Shown here one piece after another: positions 17,537-25,474 of a DNA stretch of 64,000 nt. Positions within the stretch are counted from its first letter, which is position 1; each line of letters opens with the position of its first letter. The position numbers and the translations under genes are program-made. Source of the stretch: Janthinobacterium lividum (lineage in GTDB: Bacteria; Pseudomonadota; Gammaproteobacteria; Burkholderiales; Burkholderiaceae_D); assembly GCF_011601275.1 (NCBI RefSeq), contig NZ_JAAOLY010000009.1, forward strand, positions 1 to 64,000, written 5' to 3'. Below the pieces are notes generated by a model that did not search any database, was not told where the DNA came from, and saw only the letters and a program-made list of their open reading frames with translations.

Positions 17537-18199
17537 GTGAATAATTTACGCCAGCAGTTTATCGCGTTTTCAGTATCCAAGGGAGTCTTGCGGTTTGGCG
17601 AGTTCACCACCAAGGCCGGGCGATCATCGCCGTACTTCTTCAATGCGGGCCTGTTCCACGACGGCGCCACCCTGGCCGAGCTGGCGCAGTTCTACGCGCA
17701 GACCCTGCTCGACTCGGGCGTGGAATTCGACATGCTGTTCGGCCCCGCCTACAAGGGCATCACGCTGGCGTCGGCCACCGCCGTGGCACTGGCCGGCAAG
17801 GGCCGCAACACCTCGTTCGCCTTCAACCGCAAGGAAGCCAAGGACCACGGCGAAGGCGGCACCATCGTCGGCGCCAAGCTGCATGGCAAGGTTGTCATCA
17901 TTGACGATGTGATCTCGGCCGGCACCTCGGTGCGCGAATCGGTGGACATGATACGCGCCGCCGGCGCCGAACCGTGCGCCGTGCTGATCGCCCTGGACCG
18001 CATGGAGCGTTCCGGCCCGGACGGCCAGCTGTCGCCAAGTTCTGCCGTGCAGGAAGTGTCGAAACAGTACGGCATCCCCGTCATCTCGATCGGCAACCTG
18101 GACGATTTGTTCGGCTACCTGAATGGCGCGGGCGCCGATCCGGAACTGCTGAAGCATAAAGAGGCTGTTTCCGCGTACCGCACGCGCTACGGCATCTAA
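17537..18199 (+). CDS. pyrE: Orotate phosphoribosyltransferase
   Basis: 220 residues. It makes orotidine 5'-phosphate from orotate and PRPP in pyrimidine synthesis. The PRPP-binding motif [13 protein letters not shown] is intact, as are [13 protein letters not shown] and [15 protein letters not shown]. The start is read as GTG at 17537, giving [12 protein letters not shown], with GAGG five bases upstream; the ATG overlapping it two bases earlier is out of frame. The gene has its own promoter and precedes a small phosphatase gene by 13 bases. Confidence 0.95.
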   Translation: MNNLRQQFIAFSVSKGVLRFGEFTTKAGRSSPYFFNAGLFHDGATLAELAQFYAQTLLDSGVEFDMLFGPAYKGITLASATAVALAGKGRNTSFAFNRKEAKDHGEGGTIVGAKLHGKVVIIDDVISAGTSVRESVDMIRAAGAEPCAVLIALDRMERSGPDGQLSPSSAVQEVSKQYGIPVISIGNLDDLFGYLNGAGADPELLKHKEAVSAYRTRYGI

Positions 18200-18212
18200 G
18201 GTTCAGGCGCGC

Positions 18213-18539
18213 TTGAACGTCCTGTTCGTTTGCAGCCGCAACCAGTGGCGTAGTCCCACGGCGGAGCGAGTATGGCGCCGCCATCCCGACCTGTCCGTGC
18301 GTTCGGGCGGTACCAGCCCGAACGCGCGCCATCCCGTCAATGCGAATGACCTGGCCTGGTGCGAGGTTATTTTTGTGATGGAAGAGAAGCACAAGTCGCG
18401 CCTGCGCGCGCAGTTTGGCCGCCTGCTCGAGCACAAGATTATCCATGTGCTCGACATCCCCGACGAGTATCAATTCATGCAGCCGGAGCTGGTCGAACAG
18501 CTCGAACTGTCGGTCGCGTCCATTCTCGGCCTCGATTGA
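18213..18539 (+). CDS. Low-molecular-weight protein tyrosine phosphatase-like protein
   Basis: 108 residues. The N-terminus NVLFVCSRNQWRSPTAE contains the phosphatase loop C-X5-R-S with Cys7 and Arg13. It is shorter than classical LMW-PTPs (about 150 residues). An acidic loop LDIPDEY near residue 80 could supply the general acid, although the usual DP pair is altered. The start is a TTG at 18213, 13 bases after pyrE. Its last 65 bases are antisense to the GNAT gene on the other strand. Substrate unknown. Confidence 0.75.
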   Translation: MNVLFVCSRNQWRSPTAERVWRRHPDLSVRSGGTSPNARHPVNANDLAWCEVIFVMEEKHKSRLRAQFGRLLEHKIIHVLDIPDEYQFMQPELVEQLELSVASILGLD

Positions 18540-18747
18540 CCCAGCGCACTTGCGCATAGCGCCGCAGGATTTCGCGCATCAATGCCCTGGCCACGCCGCG
18601 ATGGCGAAACGGCGGTTTCACGAACAGCATATTGAGCGTGGCTTGCGCGCCGCAGGGACTGAAATCGAGCATGGCTACCTGCTGCCCATCGATGCAGGCC
18701 GACAGCGCATGCTCGCCCGCAGCCGTTACTTTGATCACGCCAGCCAT
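18475..18747 (-). CDS. Small GNAT family N-acetyltransferase
   Basis: 90 residues from an ATG at 18747. The acetyl-CoA-binding motif is FRHRGVARALM near residues 48-58, preceded by a beta-strand LNMLFVKPPF. It corresponds to the short single-domain GNAT proteins. Its start overlaps the end of the TauE gene by 13 bases, so the two are probably translated from one message. Its 3' end overlaps the phosphatase gene on the opposite strand. The last 20 residues are Arg/Pro-rich and unlike GNAT proteins, so the true end could be affected by a frameshift. Confidence 0.6.
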   Translation of the reverse strand: MAGVIKVTAAGEHALSACIDGQQVAMLDFSPCGAQATLNMLFVKPPFRHRGVARALMREILRRYAQVRWVNRGREWTRPTVRAVRPAPAA

Positions 18748-19478
18748 GGTTTGACCGCCGCATGCAGGCCCAGGGCGAACAGCCCGACAAAAAAGCACCG
18801 CTTGAACACCTGTTGCGCAATGCGCCCGCGCAGCCATTGACCGGCCAGCATGCCGGCCAGCGCCGGCAGCAGCGCATACGCGGAGGTCCAGGCCGCACCG
18901 AGACTGAAGTCGCCGTGCAGGGCCAGGCTGGCCGCCAGCGCCACGGTCGAAGCCGTAAACGCCAGGCCGAGCGCCTGCACCAGCGCATCGCGCGCCAGCT
19001 CCAGTCCCTGCAGATACGGCACGGCGGGGATGACGAACACGCCCGTGGCGGCCGTCACCAGCCCCGTCGCGGCGCCCGCCATGGGCCCCAGCCAGGCTTC
19101 GTGGCGCGCCGGCACGCGCAGCTGCAGCGAGAATACTCCCGCCAGCGCATACAGCATCAGCGCCACGCCCAGCGCGACGACGGCCCAGGCGCCGCTGTCT
19201 TTCGGCAGCAGGGAGCCGCCCGCCACGGTACCGGCCATGACGGCGGCCAGCATGGGCCACAAACGGCGCAGCAGGACGCGCAGGCCGGGGCCGGCCGCCA
19301 GCTGCCACACGTTCGTCACCATCGATGGCACGATCAGCAGGGCGGCTGCCTGCACGGGCGGCATGACAAGGCTGAGCGTGCCCATGGCCACCGTCGGCAA
19401 GCCCAGTCCGACTACGCCCTTGACGAAGCCAGCGACGAGGAAGCTGGCGCCGACGGCCAGCAGGAATGAGGTCTCCAT
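18735..19478 (-). CDS. TauE/SafE family membrane permease
   Basis: 247 residues with about eight hydrophobic helices. The N-terminus GASFLVAGFVKGVVGLGLP is the hallmark of the sulfite exporter TauE/SafE family (DUF81), repeated as a diverged half near residue 140 (GAATGLVTAATGVFVIPAVP). The start at 19478 (METSFLL) is chosen over an upstream in-frame start because the protein then begins at the membrane segment. Members export sulfite, sulfoacetate or other anions. A LysR regulator is divergently encoded 125 bases away and may control it. Confidence 0.85.
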   Translation of the reverse strand: METSFLLAVGASFLVAGFVKGVVGLGLPTVAMGTLSLVMPPVQAAALLIVPSMVTNVWQLAAGPGLRVLLRRLWPMLAAVMAGTVAGGSLLPKDSGAWAVVALGVALMLYALAGVFSLQLRVPARHEAWLGPMAGAATGLVTAATGVFVIPAVPYLQGLELARDALVQALGLAFTASTVALAASLALHGDFSLGAAWTSAYALLPALAGMLAGQWLRGRIAQQVFKRCFFVGLFALGLHAAVKPWLA

Positions 19479-19603
19479 TTTTTCTATTCCACAGTGAGCT
19501 GCGTGGATTCTGCGCGCGCTTGCGGATTTCGCCAAGGCGGATTATTTTGAGTCAGCCTTAGTTAAATGCGAAGGCTGGTAAGATGGCGAAAAGGAGAGCT
19601 GGC

Positions 19604-20497
19604 ATGCGCTTTGATCTGGTCGATTTGCAGCTGTTTGTCAACGTGGTGGAGGCGGGCAGCCTGACGGCGGGCGCCGCGCGCAGCCATCTCGCATTGGCGT
19701 CGAGCAGCGCGCGCGTGCGCGGCATGGAAGAGATGTTGGGCATGCCTTTGCTGCTGCGCGGGCGGCGCGGCGTGGAACCGACGCCAGTGGGGCAGACCTT
19801 GCTGCATCACGCGCGCCTGGTGCTGCTGCAAATGGAAAAAATGCGCGGCGAACTTGGCGAATTTGCGCGCGGCTTGAAAGGGCAGTTGCGCCTGCTGTGC
19901 AATACGGCCGCGCTCAGCGAATTTTTGCCCGAGGCGCTCGGGGCTTTTCTCGACCGCCATCCGAACCTGACCATCGACCTGGAAGAGCGTCTCAGTTACG
20001 ATATCGTCAAGGCCGTTTCGGAGGGGCTGGCCGACATGGGCATCGTGTCCGACTCGGTCGACATGCGCGGCTTGCAGACGTTTCTGTTCCGCCCCGACCG
20101 GCTGGTGGTCATCGCCGCCGCCGACGGCGTGCACCACCGCGCGCTCGGCCAGGATGGCGTCGTCGATTTTGTCAGCGTGCTGGATCACGATTTCATCGGC
20201 CTGGCCGACGACAGCGCGATGCAGCAATACCTGGGCATGCATGCGGCGCGCCTGGGGCGTCCGCTGAAGGTACGCGTGCGCCTGCGCAGCTTCGATGCCG
20301 TCTGCCGTATGGTGGCCAGCGGCGTGGGCATCAGCGTGGTGCCGCTGGCGGCGGCCAGCCGCTGCCAGCAGACGATGGCGCTGCGTTGCCTGGAATTATC
20401 CGATCCCTGGTCGGTACGCAATCTCACGATCTGCGTACGCCAGTTCAGTGAATTACCCCTGTATGCGCGCCAGTTGATCGATCATCTGAAGGCGTGA
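19604..20497 (+). CDS. LysR family transcriptional regulator
   Basis: 297 residues. An N-terminal winged helix-turn-helix (FDLVDLQLFVNVVEAGSLTAG) is followed by a substrate-binding domain. The ATG at 19604 has AAGGAG seven bases upstream. It diverges from the TauE/SafE exporter gene, the classic arrangement in which a LysR protein activates its neighbour. The 125-base gap is the likely binding region. The effector is unknown. The alpha/beta hydrolase gene follows after 21 bases in the same direction. Confidence 0.9.
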   Translation: MRFDLVDLQLFVNVVEAGSLTAGAARSHLALASSSARVRGMEEMLGMPLLLRGRRGVEPTPVGQTLLHHARLVLLQMEKMRGELGEFARGLKGQLRLLCNTAALSEFLPEALGAFLDRHPNLTIDLEERLSYDIVKAVSEGLADMGIVSDSVDMRGLQTFLFRPDRLVVIAAADGVHHRALGQDGVVDFVSVLDHDFIGLADDSAMQQYLGMHAARLGRPLKVRVRLRSFDAVCRMVASGVGISVVPLAAASRCQQTMALRCLELSDPWSVRNLTICVRQFSELPLYARQLIDHLKA

Positions 20498-20518
20498 CAG
20501 GGCATGACAGGAGCAGCG

Positions 20519-21385
20519 ATGCGTTTTTCAGAAGACAAGATGGCCAGCCTGCTGTGCAGCGACCGGGTCGAGCGGCCCATCCACATCTGGCAGCCCGAGC
20601 ATCCTCGTGCAGTGATCCTCGCGATCCACGGCGGCATGGCGCACGCGGGCGACTACGTCACGCCGGCGCTCTACTTCCGCCAGCACGGCATCGCCACCGT
20701 CAGCTTTGACATGGTGGGCCATGATGGAAAGCGCAAGGTGGACATTCCCTCGTTCGACGCCTTCCTCGACGACGAGGAGCTGTTCCTCGCCTGGATCAAG
20801 AAAACGTATCCGGGCTTGCCCGTGTTCGTCATGGGCCATTCGATGGGCGGCCTGATCGCCACGCACCTGGGGCTGCGGCGCTTTGCGGGCGATCCAGCGA
20901 TCAAAGGCTTCATCATTTCATCGCCGTATTACGTGAATGCGATTCCCGTGCCGAAGGTGCTGCAGATGCTGTCGGGCTGGCTGGCGCAGCGCTTCCCCAC
21001 GATGAAGGTGCCGCTGGGGAACCTGACCATGCTGCTGACGCACGATCAAACCATCACCGCGCGCCATTTCCAGGACGAGCGCGACGGCATCCGCGCCAGT
21101 GCGGCGTCGGTGCGCTTCGCCCATGCCTTGACGCCGGCGCAAAAGGAACTGGCGGGCGGCTTGCCGGACTGGCGCTTCCCCCTGTTCGCCGTGGTGGCGG
21201 GCGACGACAAGCTGGCCGACAGCCGCGCCACGGAAAGCCTGCTGCGCAGCGTGCCCGATGGACTGCTCGACTATCACTACTATCCGGCCAATTATCACGA
21301 GAATTTCAATGAAGTGAACCGCGACGCCATCTTTGCCGCCATCCTGGCCTGGATGGAAAAACTGCTGGCACCCGTGCCGGCGTGA
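20519..21385 (+). CDS. Alpha/beta hydrolase (serine aminopeptidase S33 / lysophospholipase-like)
   Basis: 288 residues from the ATG at 20519 with AGGAG five bases upstream; an ATG five codons earlier is possible. The nucleophile Ser108 lies in VMGHSMGGLIAT, the likely Asp in VVAGDDKLAD and the His in NYHENFNE. The HGG oxyanion segment is ILAIHGGMAHAG. This is the monoacylglycerol lipase/lysophospholipase type (Hydrolase_4). There is no signal peptide, so it is cytoplasmic. The substrate is unknown. Confidence 0.85.
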   Translation: MRFSEDKMASLLCSDRVERPIHIWQPEHPRAVILAIHGGMAHAGDYVTPALYFRQHGIATVSFDMVGHDGKRKVDIPSFDAFLDDEELFLAWIKKTYPGLPVFVMGHSMGGLIATHLGLRRFAGDPAIKGFIISSPYYVNAIPVPKVLQMLSGWLAQRFPTMKVPLGNLTMLLTHDQTITARHFQDERDGIRASAASVRFAHALTPAQKELAGGLPDWRFPLFAVVAGDDKLADSRATESLLRSVPDGLLDYHYYPANYHENFNEVNRDAIFAAILAWMEKLLAPVPA

Positions 21386-21480
21386 GGCGCCAGTATCGTT
21401 ATAATCGGTTTGACTGAATTTACCGCCGGCGCATGCCGGCCCGGTCCCCGCGGCACAGGGGAATACTCAAGGAACGAACG

Positions 21481-21672
21481 ATGCGCTTGCTGATTGCCCT
21501 GTTACTCCCGTGGCTGACCTTTTTCACGATCGGCCGTCCGATCGCCGGCATCATTTGCCTGATCCTGCAAATCACCCTGATCGGCTGGCTGCCAGCGACG
21601 ATCTGGGCCGTGTACGCGCTGAGCCAGTACAAGACGGACCAGAAGATCGCCGAGGCCATGCGCCGGCGCTAA
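21481..21672 (+). CDS. YqaE/Pmp3 family small membrane protein
   Basis: 63 residues. Two hydrophobic helices (about 3-25 and 30-48) are joined by a short GRPIAG turn, with a charged C-terminus YKTDQKIAEAMRRR. This matches the Pmp3/YqaE proteolipid family, linked to membrane potential and salt or cold stress in other organisms. The ATG at 21481 has AAGGA upstream. An in-frame extension before it lacks membrane character and is rejected. Confidence 0.8.
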   Translation: MRLLIALLLPWLTFFTIGRPIAGIICLILQITLIGWLPATIWAVYALSQYKTDQKIAEAMRRR

Positions 21673-21731
21673 GCTAAGACTGGCCTAAGCTGCGCTTCCT
21701 ATCTTGATTCAACCGACATGAGGAAAGTGAG

Positions 21732-22196
21732 ATGGCACCAGACAGACGCGGTACCTTGACCCTGGCGGCGGCAATGCTGGCCGCCGGGCTATTGCTGGGA
21801 AGTGCGGCGCAGGCCCAAGCCGACAGCGCGCTGCCGCCCGTGCAGAAGAGCGGGGCGGTGGAATACCTGAGCGGCGGTATTGGCCTCGACGAGTCGACGG
21901 CCATCAAGAGCGCCAGCCGGCATTGGCCCTTGAGTCTCGTGTTTTCCGTGCAGGCGGCGGGCAAGGCGGAATTTGCCTCCGACGTGAAGCTGGAAATACG
22001 CGACGTCAAGGGCGCGCTGGCGCTGGAAACGACGGCCAGCGGACCGTTCCTGCTGGCGAAACTGGCACCGGGCAGCTACACCCTGCGCGCCACCCTGGCC
22101 GGCAAGACACTGGAACGCAAGGTGCAGGTCAAGGCGGGCAGTTCCGCGCGGGTGGAGTTGGTCTGGCCGGCGGGAACGAATCAAGGTAAATCCTGA
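21732..22196 (+). CDS. Exported protein with a carboxypeptidase-regulatory-like domain
   Basis: 154 residues. A signal peptide ends near AQA-QAD (residues 1-31). The second half, DVKLEIRDVKGALALET through GSYTLRATLAGKTLERKVQVK, looks like a single beta-sandwich of the carboxypeptidase-regulatory type. It likely acts in the periplasm. AGGAAAG lies upstream of the start. Its stop overlaps the next gene's ATG by one base, so the two are coupled. I do not recognise a specific function. Confidence 0.7.
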   Translation: MAPDRRGTLTLAAAMLAAGLLLGSAAQAQADSALPPVQKSGAVEYLSGGIGLDESTAIKSASRHWPLSLVFSVQAAGKAEFASDVKLEIRDVKGALALETTASGPFLLAKLAPGSYTLRATLAGKTLERKVQVKAGSSARVELVWPAGTNQGKS

Positions 22197-22525
22197 TGGC
22201 TGGCGACGGCAAGACGCCTGAACAGGGCTTGTCGGCGCGTGGCTTGTCGGCACATATCCTGCCCACGTCGGCGACGATGGTTGGCGTATGCATGACGGTG
22301 CTGTCGATCGGGCACCTGGCGCCGCGCGGCGAGGTGCGCGTGGCCATCGACAAGCTGCTCGCTGTCGACGCCATCGTTTTTCTCGTCAGCGCCGTGCTCT
22401 CGTTCATGTCGCTGCGCCCCGGCCAGTCGCGCTTGCGCTACGAATGGTGGGGCGAGCTGCTGTTCATCTGCGGCCTGGCCCTGCTGGCGCTGGGCGCCGT
22501 GGTACTGGCCTTCGTCATCAACTGA
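22196..22525 (+). CDS. Small inner-membrane protein of unknown function
   Basis: 109 residues with three predicted membrane helices (about 24-42, 55-72 and 87-108). It is translationally coupled to the exported protein before it (TGATG). No family is recognised with confidence. Conserved features such as cysteines or histidines that would suggest a catalytic role are absent. It converges with the oxidoreductase gene, with seven bases between the stops. Confidence 0.65.
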   Translation: MAGDGKTPEQGLSARGLSAHILPTSATMVGVCMTVLSIGHLAPRGEVRVAIDKLLAVDAIVFLVSAVLSFMSLRPGQSRLRYEWWGELLFICGLALLALGAVVLAFVIN

Positions 22526-22531
22526 AGCCGA

Positions 22532-23569
22532 TCAGCTGACCGCGAGCACGCGTCCTTCGACGGCGCTTTGCAGCGCCAGTTCGATCAGGCGTATCGTCGC
22601 CGCCGCATCTTCGGCCGCCACGGGCGCCGCTGCGCCGTGGCGGATGGCGTCGGCCATGCCCTGGTAAAAGTCCTGGTAGCGGCCCGCCTGCATCTCCAGG
22701 TGTTCACAATGCCCGTCCGGCTGCGTGCCCAGATGCAGCGCGCCGCGCACGGGGTCCATGCCCCAGCCTGGCTGGCCCGGCCTGCCGCCCGCCTTCAGGG
22801 CGTCTTCCTGCGGATCGAGGCCGAACTTCACGAAACTGCCTTTATCGCCATGCACGGCGAAGCGCGCCGTTGGCGCTTTCACCAGGCAGCCCGCTTGCAG
22901 CACCACGCGCAGCCGGTCGTAGTACAACACGATGTGCATGTAGTCGACGGCTTGCGCGCCATCGCGCTGCAGGACGATATCGGCGTACAGCTTTTCCGGC
23001 TGGCCGAACAGCTGCATGGCCTGGTCCAGCATGTGCGGACCCAGGTCGTACAGCAAGCCGCCACCGGGTGCGCCGGACTCGCGCCAGCGCTGGCGGATCT
23101 CGGGGCGGAAACGGTCGAAATGCGATTCGACGCTGGCGATGCGGCCCAAGGTGCCTTGCGCCAGCAGCGTTTTGAGGGTCAGGAAGTCGCCATCCCAACG
23201 GCGGTTGTGGTACACGCTGAGCACCAGCTTGCGTTCTTTCGCCAGCGCGATCAGGCTCTGCGCCTCGGCACTGGAAATGGTGAATGGCTTGTCGACCACC
23301 ACGTGCTTGCCAGCCTGCAGGGCCGCTTGCGCCAGGCTGAAATGCGCTTCGTTGGGTGCGGCGATGACGACCAGTTCGATGGACGGATCGGCAAACAGCT
23401 GCGCGGATTCCGCATATACGGTCGCGTGTGGCCAATCCTTGTGCACAAGCTCCGGCTTGCTCGAGGCGACGGCCGTCAGTTCCAGGGCATCGATGGTGGA
23501 CAGGACGGGAGCGTGGAAGGTGGAGCCGGCAAAGCCGTAGCCGACCAGGCCGGTTTTGATCTTGTTCAT
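22532..23569 (-). CDS. Gfo/Idh/MocA family oxidoreductase
   Basis: 345 residues. The NAD(P) Rossmann loop GYGFAG stands at 10-15. The family segment KHVVVDKPF carries the conserved Lys-Pro (here DKP, usually EKP). The catalytic-region signature GGLLYDLGPHMLDQA is intact. These enzymes oxidise or reduce sugars, inositols or related compounds; the substrate cannot be told here. It closely resembles the E. coli YdgJ/YhhX type. Upstream lies the M56 gene, in the same direction with 86 bases between. Confidence 0.88.
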   Translation of the reverse strand: MNKIKTGLVGYGFAGSTFHAPVLSTIDALELTAVASSKPELVHKDWPHATVYAESAQLFADPSIELVVIAAPNEAHFSLAQAALQAGKHVVVDKPFTISSAEAQSLIALAKERKLVLSVYHNRRWDGDFLTLKTLLAQGTLGRIASVESHFDRFRPEIRQRWRESGAPGGGLLYDLGPHMLDQAMQLFGQPEKLYADIVLQRDGAQAVDYMHIVLYYDRLRVVLQAGCLVKAPTARFAVHGDKGSFVKFGLDPQEDALKAGGRPGQPGWGMDPVRGALHLGTQPDGHCEHLEMQAGRYQDFYQGMADAIRHGAAAPVAAEDAAATIRLIELALQSAVEGRVLAVS

Positions 23570-23655
23570 GGCGTGTTCACAGGTGCGTGGAAGAATCCAT
23601 GATCATACCCGCAAGCGGGCGGCGGCAGCGCTGCTGCGATGCCGCCGCCCAGACA

Positions 23656-24903
23656 TTACTTCAGACTCCAGACGTATTGCGCCTTGACGCTGGCGCTGAC
23701 AGGCTTGCCGCCAGCGAGGGCCGGCTTGAACGTGCACTTGGCAATGCCGCTGCGCGCCGCCTCATCGAGGGCCGGATGGCCGCTGCTTTTGACGACGCTC
23801 GAACCTGTTACCTTGCCGGCGGCATCGACGTCGAAGGACATGGTGACCTTGCCCTCTTCCTTCGCCTGCAAGGATGCGGCTGGGTAGACGGGTTTGCCGC
23901 AGACGCCAAAGTCGATGATGGGGCGGCGCTCGAGCACGGGCGCGCTGTCGGCGGCGACGGCCTGGCCGTAGATGCCGAGGCAGGCGCCGGCCAGAGCCAG
24001 CAGCGGCACGGCTGTCTTCCAATTCAGGGTTTGTGGTGCGGGGCGCAGCAATCGTTTGATACGTGACATAAGATCTCCTCCGTTGGCCGCCTGGGCCAGG
24101 TGGTGGGTTGAGAACTGGAGGCGTTCCAGTTCCGAAAGTGCAAGAGCCAGACGCCGCGGTTCGCCCAGTTGTCTTGCTGCGAAATCATCTGCAATATGTT
24201 CGCGTTCGAGGCGCACGCCGCGTGAAATCCACCAGACGGCAGGGTGGAAAAACAGCAGCGCCTCGATGGCGTTTTGCAGCAGGTTGATCAGATAATCGTG
24301 GCGCCGGATGTGCGCCAGTTCATGCGCCAGCAGCGCGTCGAGCAGGTGCGGCGGCATGCCGGTCAACAGCGAAGCGGGCACCAGCACCATGGGTCGCCAG
24401 ATGCCGGCCGTGAGCGGGCTGGCGATGCCGTCGAGCACGCGCAGCCGTACGGGCCGCGTCACGCCCGCATCGTGCGCCATGCGCGACAGCCTTGTCTGCA
24501 GTTGTCCATGCGTGGCGCCCGTGTTCCTGGCGCTGCGCTCTATCCACAGCATGCCCAGCGCCATGCGCACGGCCAGCGCGGCGGCGCAAAGGGCCCACAC
24601 GCCGACGACGGCGCGCAGCAGCAGGTCCAGGTCGGGCAAGCTGTCGGGTGCCAGCAGGGCGGCCGGCAGCAAGGCGCTGGAGTACAGGGAGCCCGCGATA
24701 TCGCCGCCAGTCAGGCGCAGATACAAGCCCGCCGCCGGCCATGCCAGGCAGGCCAGCAGGGCGCCACAACCGACGGCGTAGCGCGCCTCCGGACGCGCAT
24801 TGCGCAGGGCAGCCCACGCCAGCGCCGTGGCGCAGCCGATCAGCAAGCCTTGCCACAGGAAGTGCAGCAGGGTCCAGCCCAGCGCTGGCACGAAGCCGCT
24901 CAT
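23656..24903 (-). CDS. M56 (BlaR1-like) membrane metallopeptidase with C-terminal TonB domain
   Basis: 415 residues. Several N-terminal membrane helices and a long linker surround the zinc motif HELAHIRRHDY, with HELAH at 194-198. The extracytoplasmic region lacks a penicillin-binding sensor. Instead residues about 335-415 form a TonB C-terminal domain (VYPAASLQAKEEGKVTM to KAQYVWSLK). BlaR1/MecR1 proteases respond to an external signal and trigger cleavage of a BlaI-type repressor. The BlaI gene lies directly upstream with a four-base ATGA overlap. The signal sensed here is unknown. Confidence 0.88.
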   Translation of the reverse strand: MSGFVPALGWTLLHFLWQGLLIGCATALAWAALRNARPEARYAVGCGALLACLAWPAAGLYLRLTGGDIAGSLYSSALLPAALLAPDSLPDLDLLLRAVVGVWALCAAALAVRMALGMLWIERSARNTGATHGQLQTRLSRMAHDAGVTRPVRLRVLDGIASPLTAGIWRPMVLVPASLLTGMPPHLLDALLAHELAHIRRHDYLINLLQNAIEALLFFHPAVWWISRGVRLEREHIADDFAARQLGEPRRLALALSELERLQFSTHHLAQAANGGDLMSRIKRLLRPAPQTLNWKTAVPLLALAGACLGIYGQAVAADSAPVLERRPIIDFGVCGKPVYPAASLQAKEEGKVTMSFDVDAAGKVTGSSVVKSSGHPALDEAARSGIAKCTFKPALAGGKPVSASVKAQYVWSLK

Positions 24904-25283
24904 GACTGATCGTCCTTGAGCATTTTTTCGATTTCCTCGCGTTCGGCGCGCGACACGCCCGTGCGCAGCGCCGCCAGCACCAGCGCCTTGGCCGAACCGG
25001 CAAAGGCCTTCTGCATCAATTCCTTGAGCAGGTTCGTCTGCAGGCTGTCCTGCGCCTGCGCCGGCGCATACACGTGCGAGCGCTGGCTTTCGTCGCGGAT
25101 CAGCAAGCCCTTGCCGTGCATGATCTGCATCAGGCGCAGCACGGTGCCATACGTGATGGCCGGCTTGGCCAGCGCCATCGCCTCATGCACCTGCTTGGCC
25201 GTGGCGGCGCCCAGCGGCCACAGCGCCTGCAGCAGATCGAGTTCGGCCGCCGTCGGTTTCGGGATGTCGTGCGTCTTGGCCAT
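24900..25283 (-). CDS. BlaI/MecI/CopY family transcriptional repressor
   Basis: 127 residues from the ATG at 25283 (MAKTHDIPKPTAAELDLL), preceded by AGAGGAAA; an in-frame extension upstream lacks a site. The N-terminal winged helix (LLQALWPLGAATAKQVHEAM, then AITYGTVLRLMQIMHGKGLL) and a C-terminal dimerisation helix match the BlaI family. It overlaps the M56 protease gene by four bases, which is the expected sensor-repressor pair. Two similar dyads upstream are candidate operators for autoregulation. Confidence 0.9.
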   Translation of the reverse strand: MAKTHDIPKPTAAELDLLQALWPLGAATAKQVHEAMALAKPAITYGTVLRLMQIMHGKGLLIRDESQRSHVYAPAQAQDSLQTNLLKELMQKAFAGSAKALVLAALRTGVSRAEREEIEKMLKDDQS

Positions 25284-25329
25284 GCGGTTTTCCTCTTGCC
25301 TGAAATTCAATAGGGCTAGATTAAACCTT

Positions 25330-25347
25330 GTAGACAAAAATGTATAC
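25330..25347. promoter_or_regulatory. Candidate BlaI-type operator 1
   Basis: GTAGACAAAAATGTATAC has arms GTAGACA and TGTATAC that are complementary at six of seven positions around four bases. It lies 47 bases upstream of the blaI-like start, within the expected promoter region. It shares GTAGACAA...TGT.TA with operator 2. Confidence 0.6.
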
Positions 25348-25394
25348 TTTATTTTTCAGCGGCGTATAAACGCCTGTCAGTCTTGGTGTAAAAC

Positions 25395-25412
25395 GTAGAC
25401 AAGCTTGTTTAT
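25395..25412. promoter_or_regulatory. Candidate BlaI-type operator 2
   Basis: GTAGACAAGCTTGTTTAT has the same GTANACA-N4-TGTNTA layout as operator 1, 65 bases away. The central ACAAGCTTGT is a perfect 10-base palindrome. The ACA...TGT core agrees with the general BlaI/MecI operator style. Confidence 0.6.
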
Positions 25413-25430
25413 GAGTAAATCCGGCAGGCG

Positions 25431-25461
25431 AAAAAAAAAGACGCCGCAGCGTCTTTTTTTT
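25431..25461. terminator. Bidirectional terminator after gatB
   Basis: An A9 tract, the stem GACGC / GCGTC with a short loop, and a T8-9 tract make a hairpin that can work on either strand. It lies 14 bases past the gatB stop (minus strand) and most likely ends the gatCAB operon. Confidence 0.85.
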
Positions 25462-25474
25462 GGGCGAGTGAAAA

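Noticed and set aside
18748..19308. Upstream in-frame extension of the GNAT gene through the TauE gene
   Set aside because: The extra residues are a shifted reading of the TauE gene; the GNAT fold starts at the ATG at 18747.
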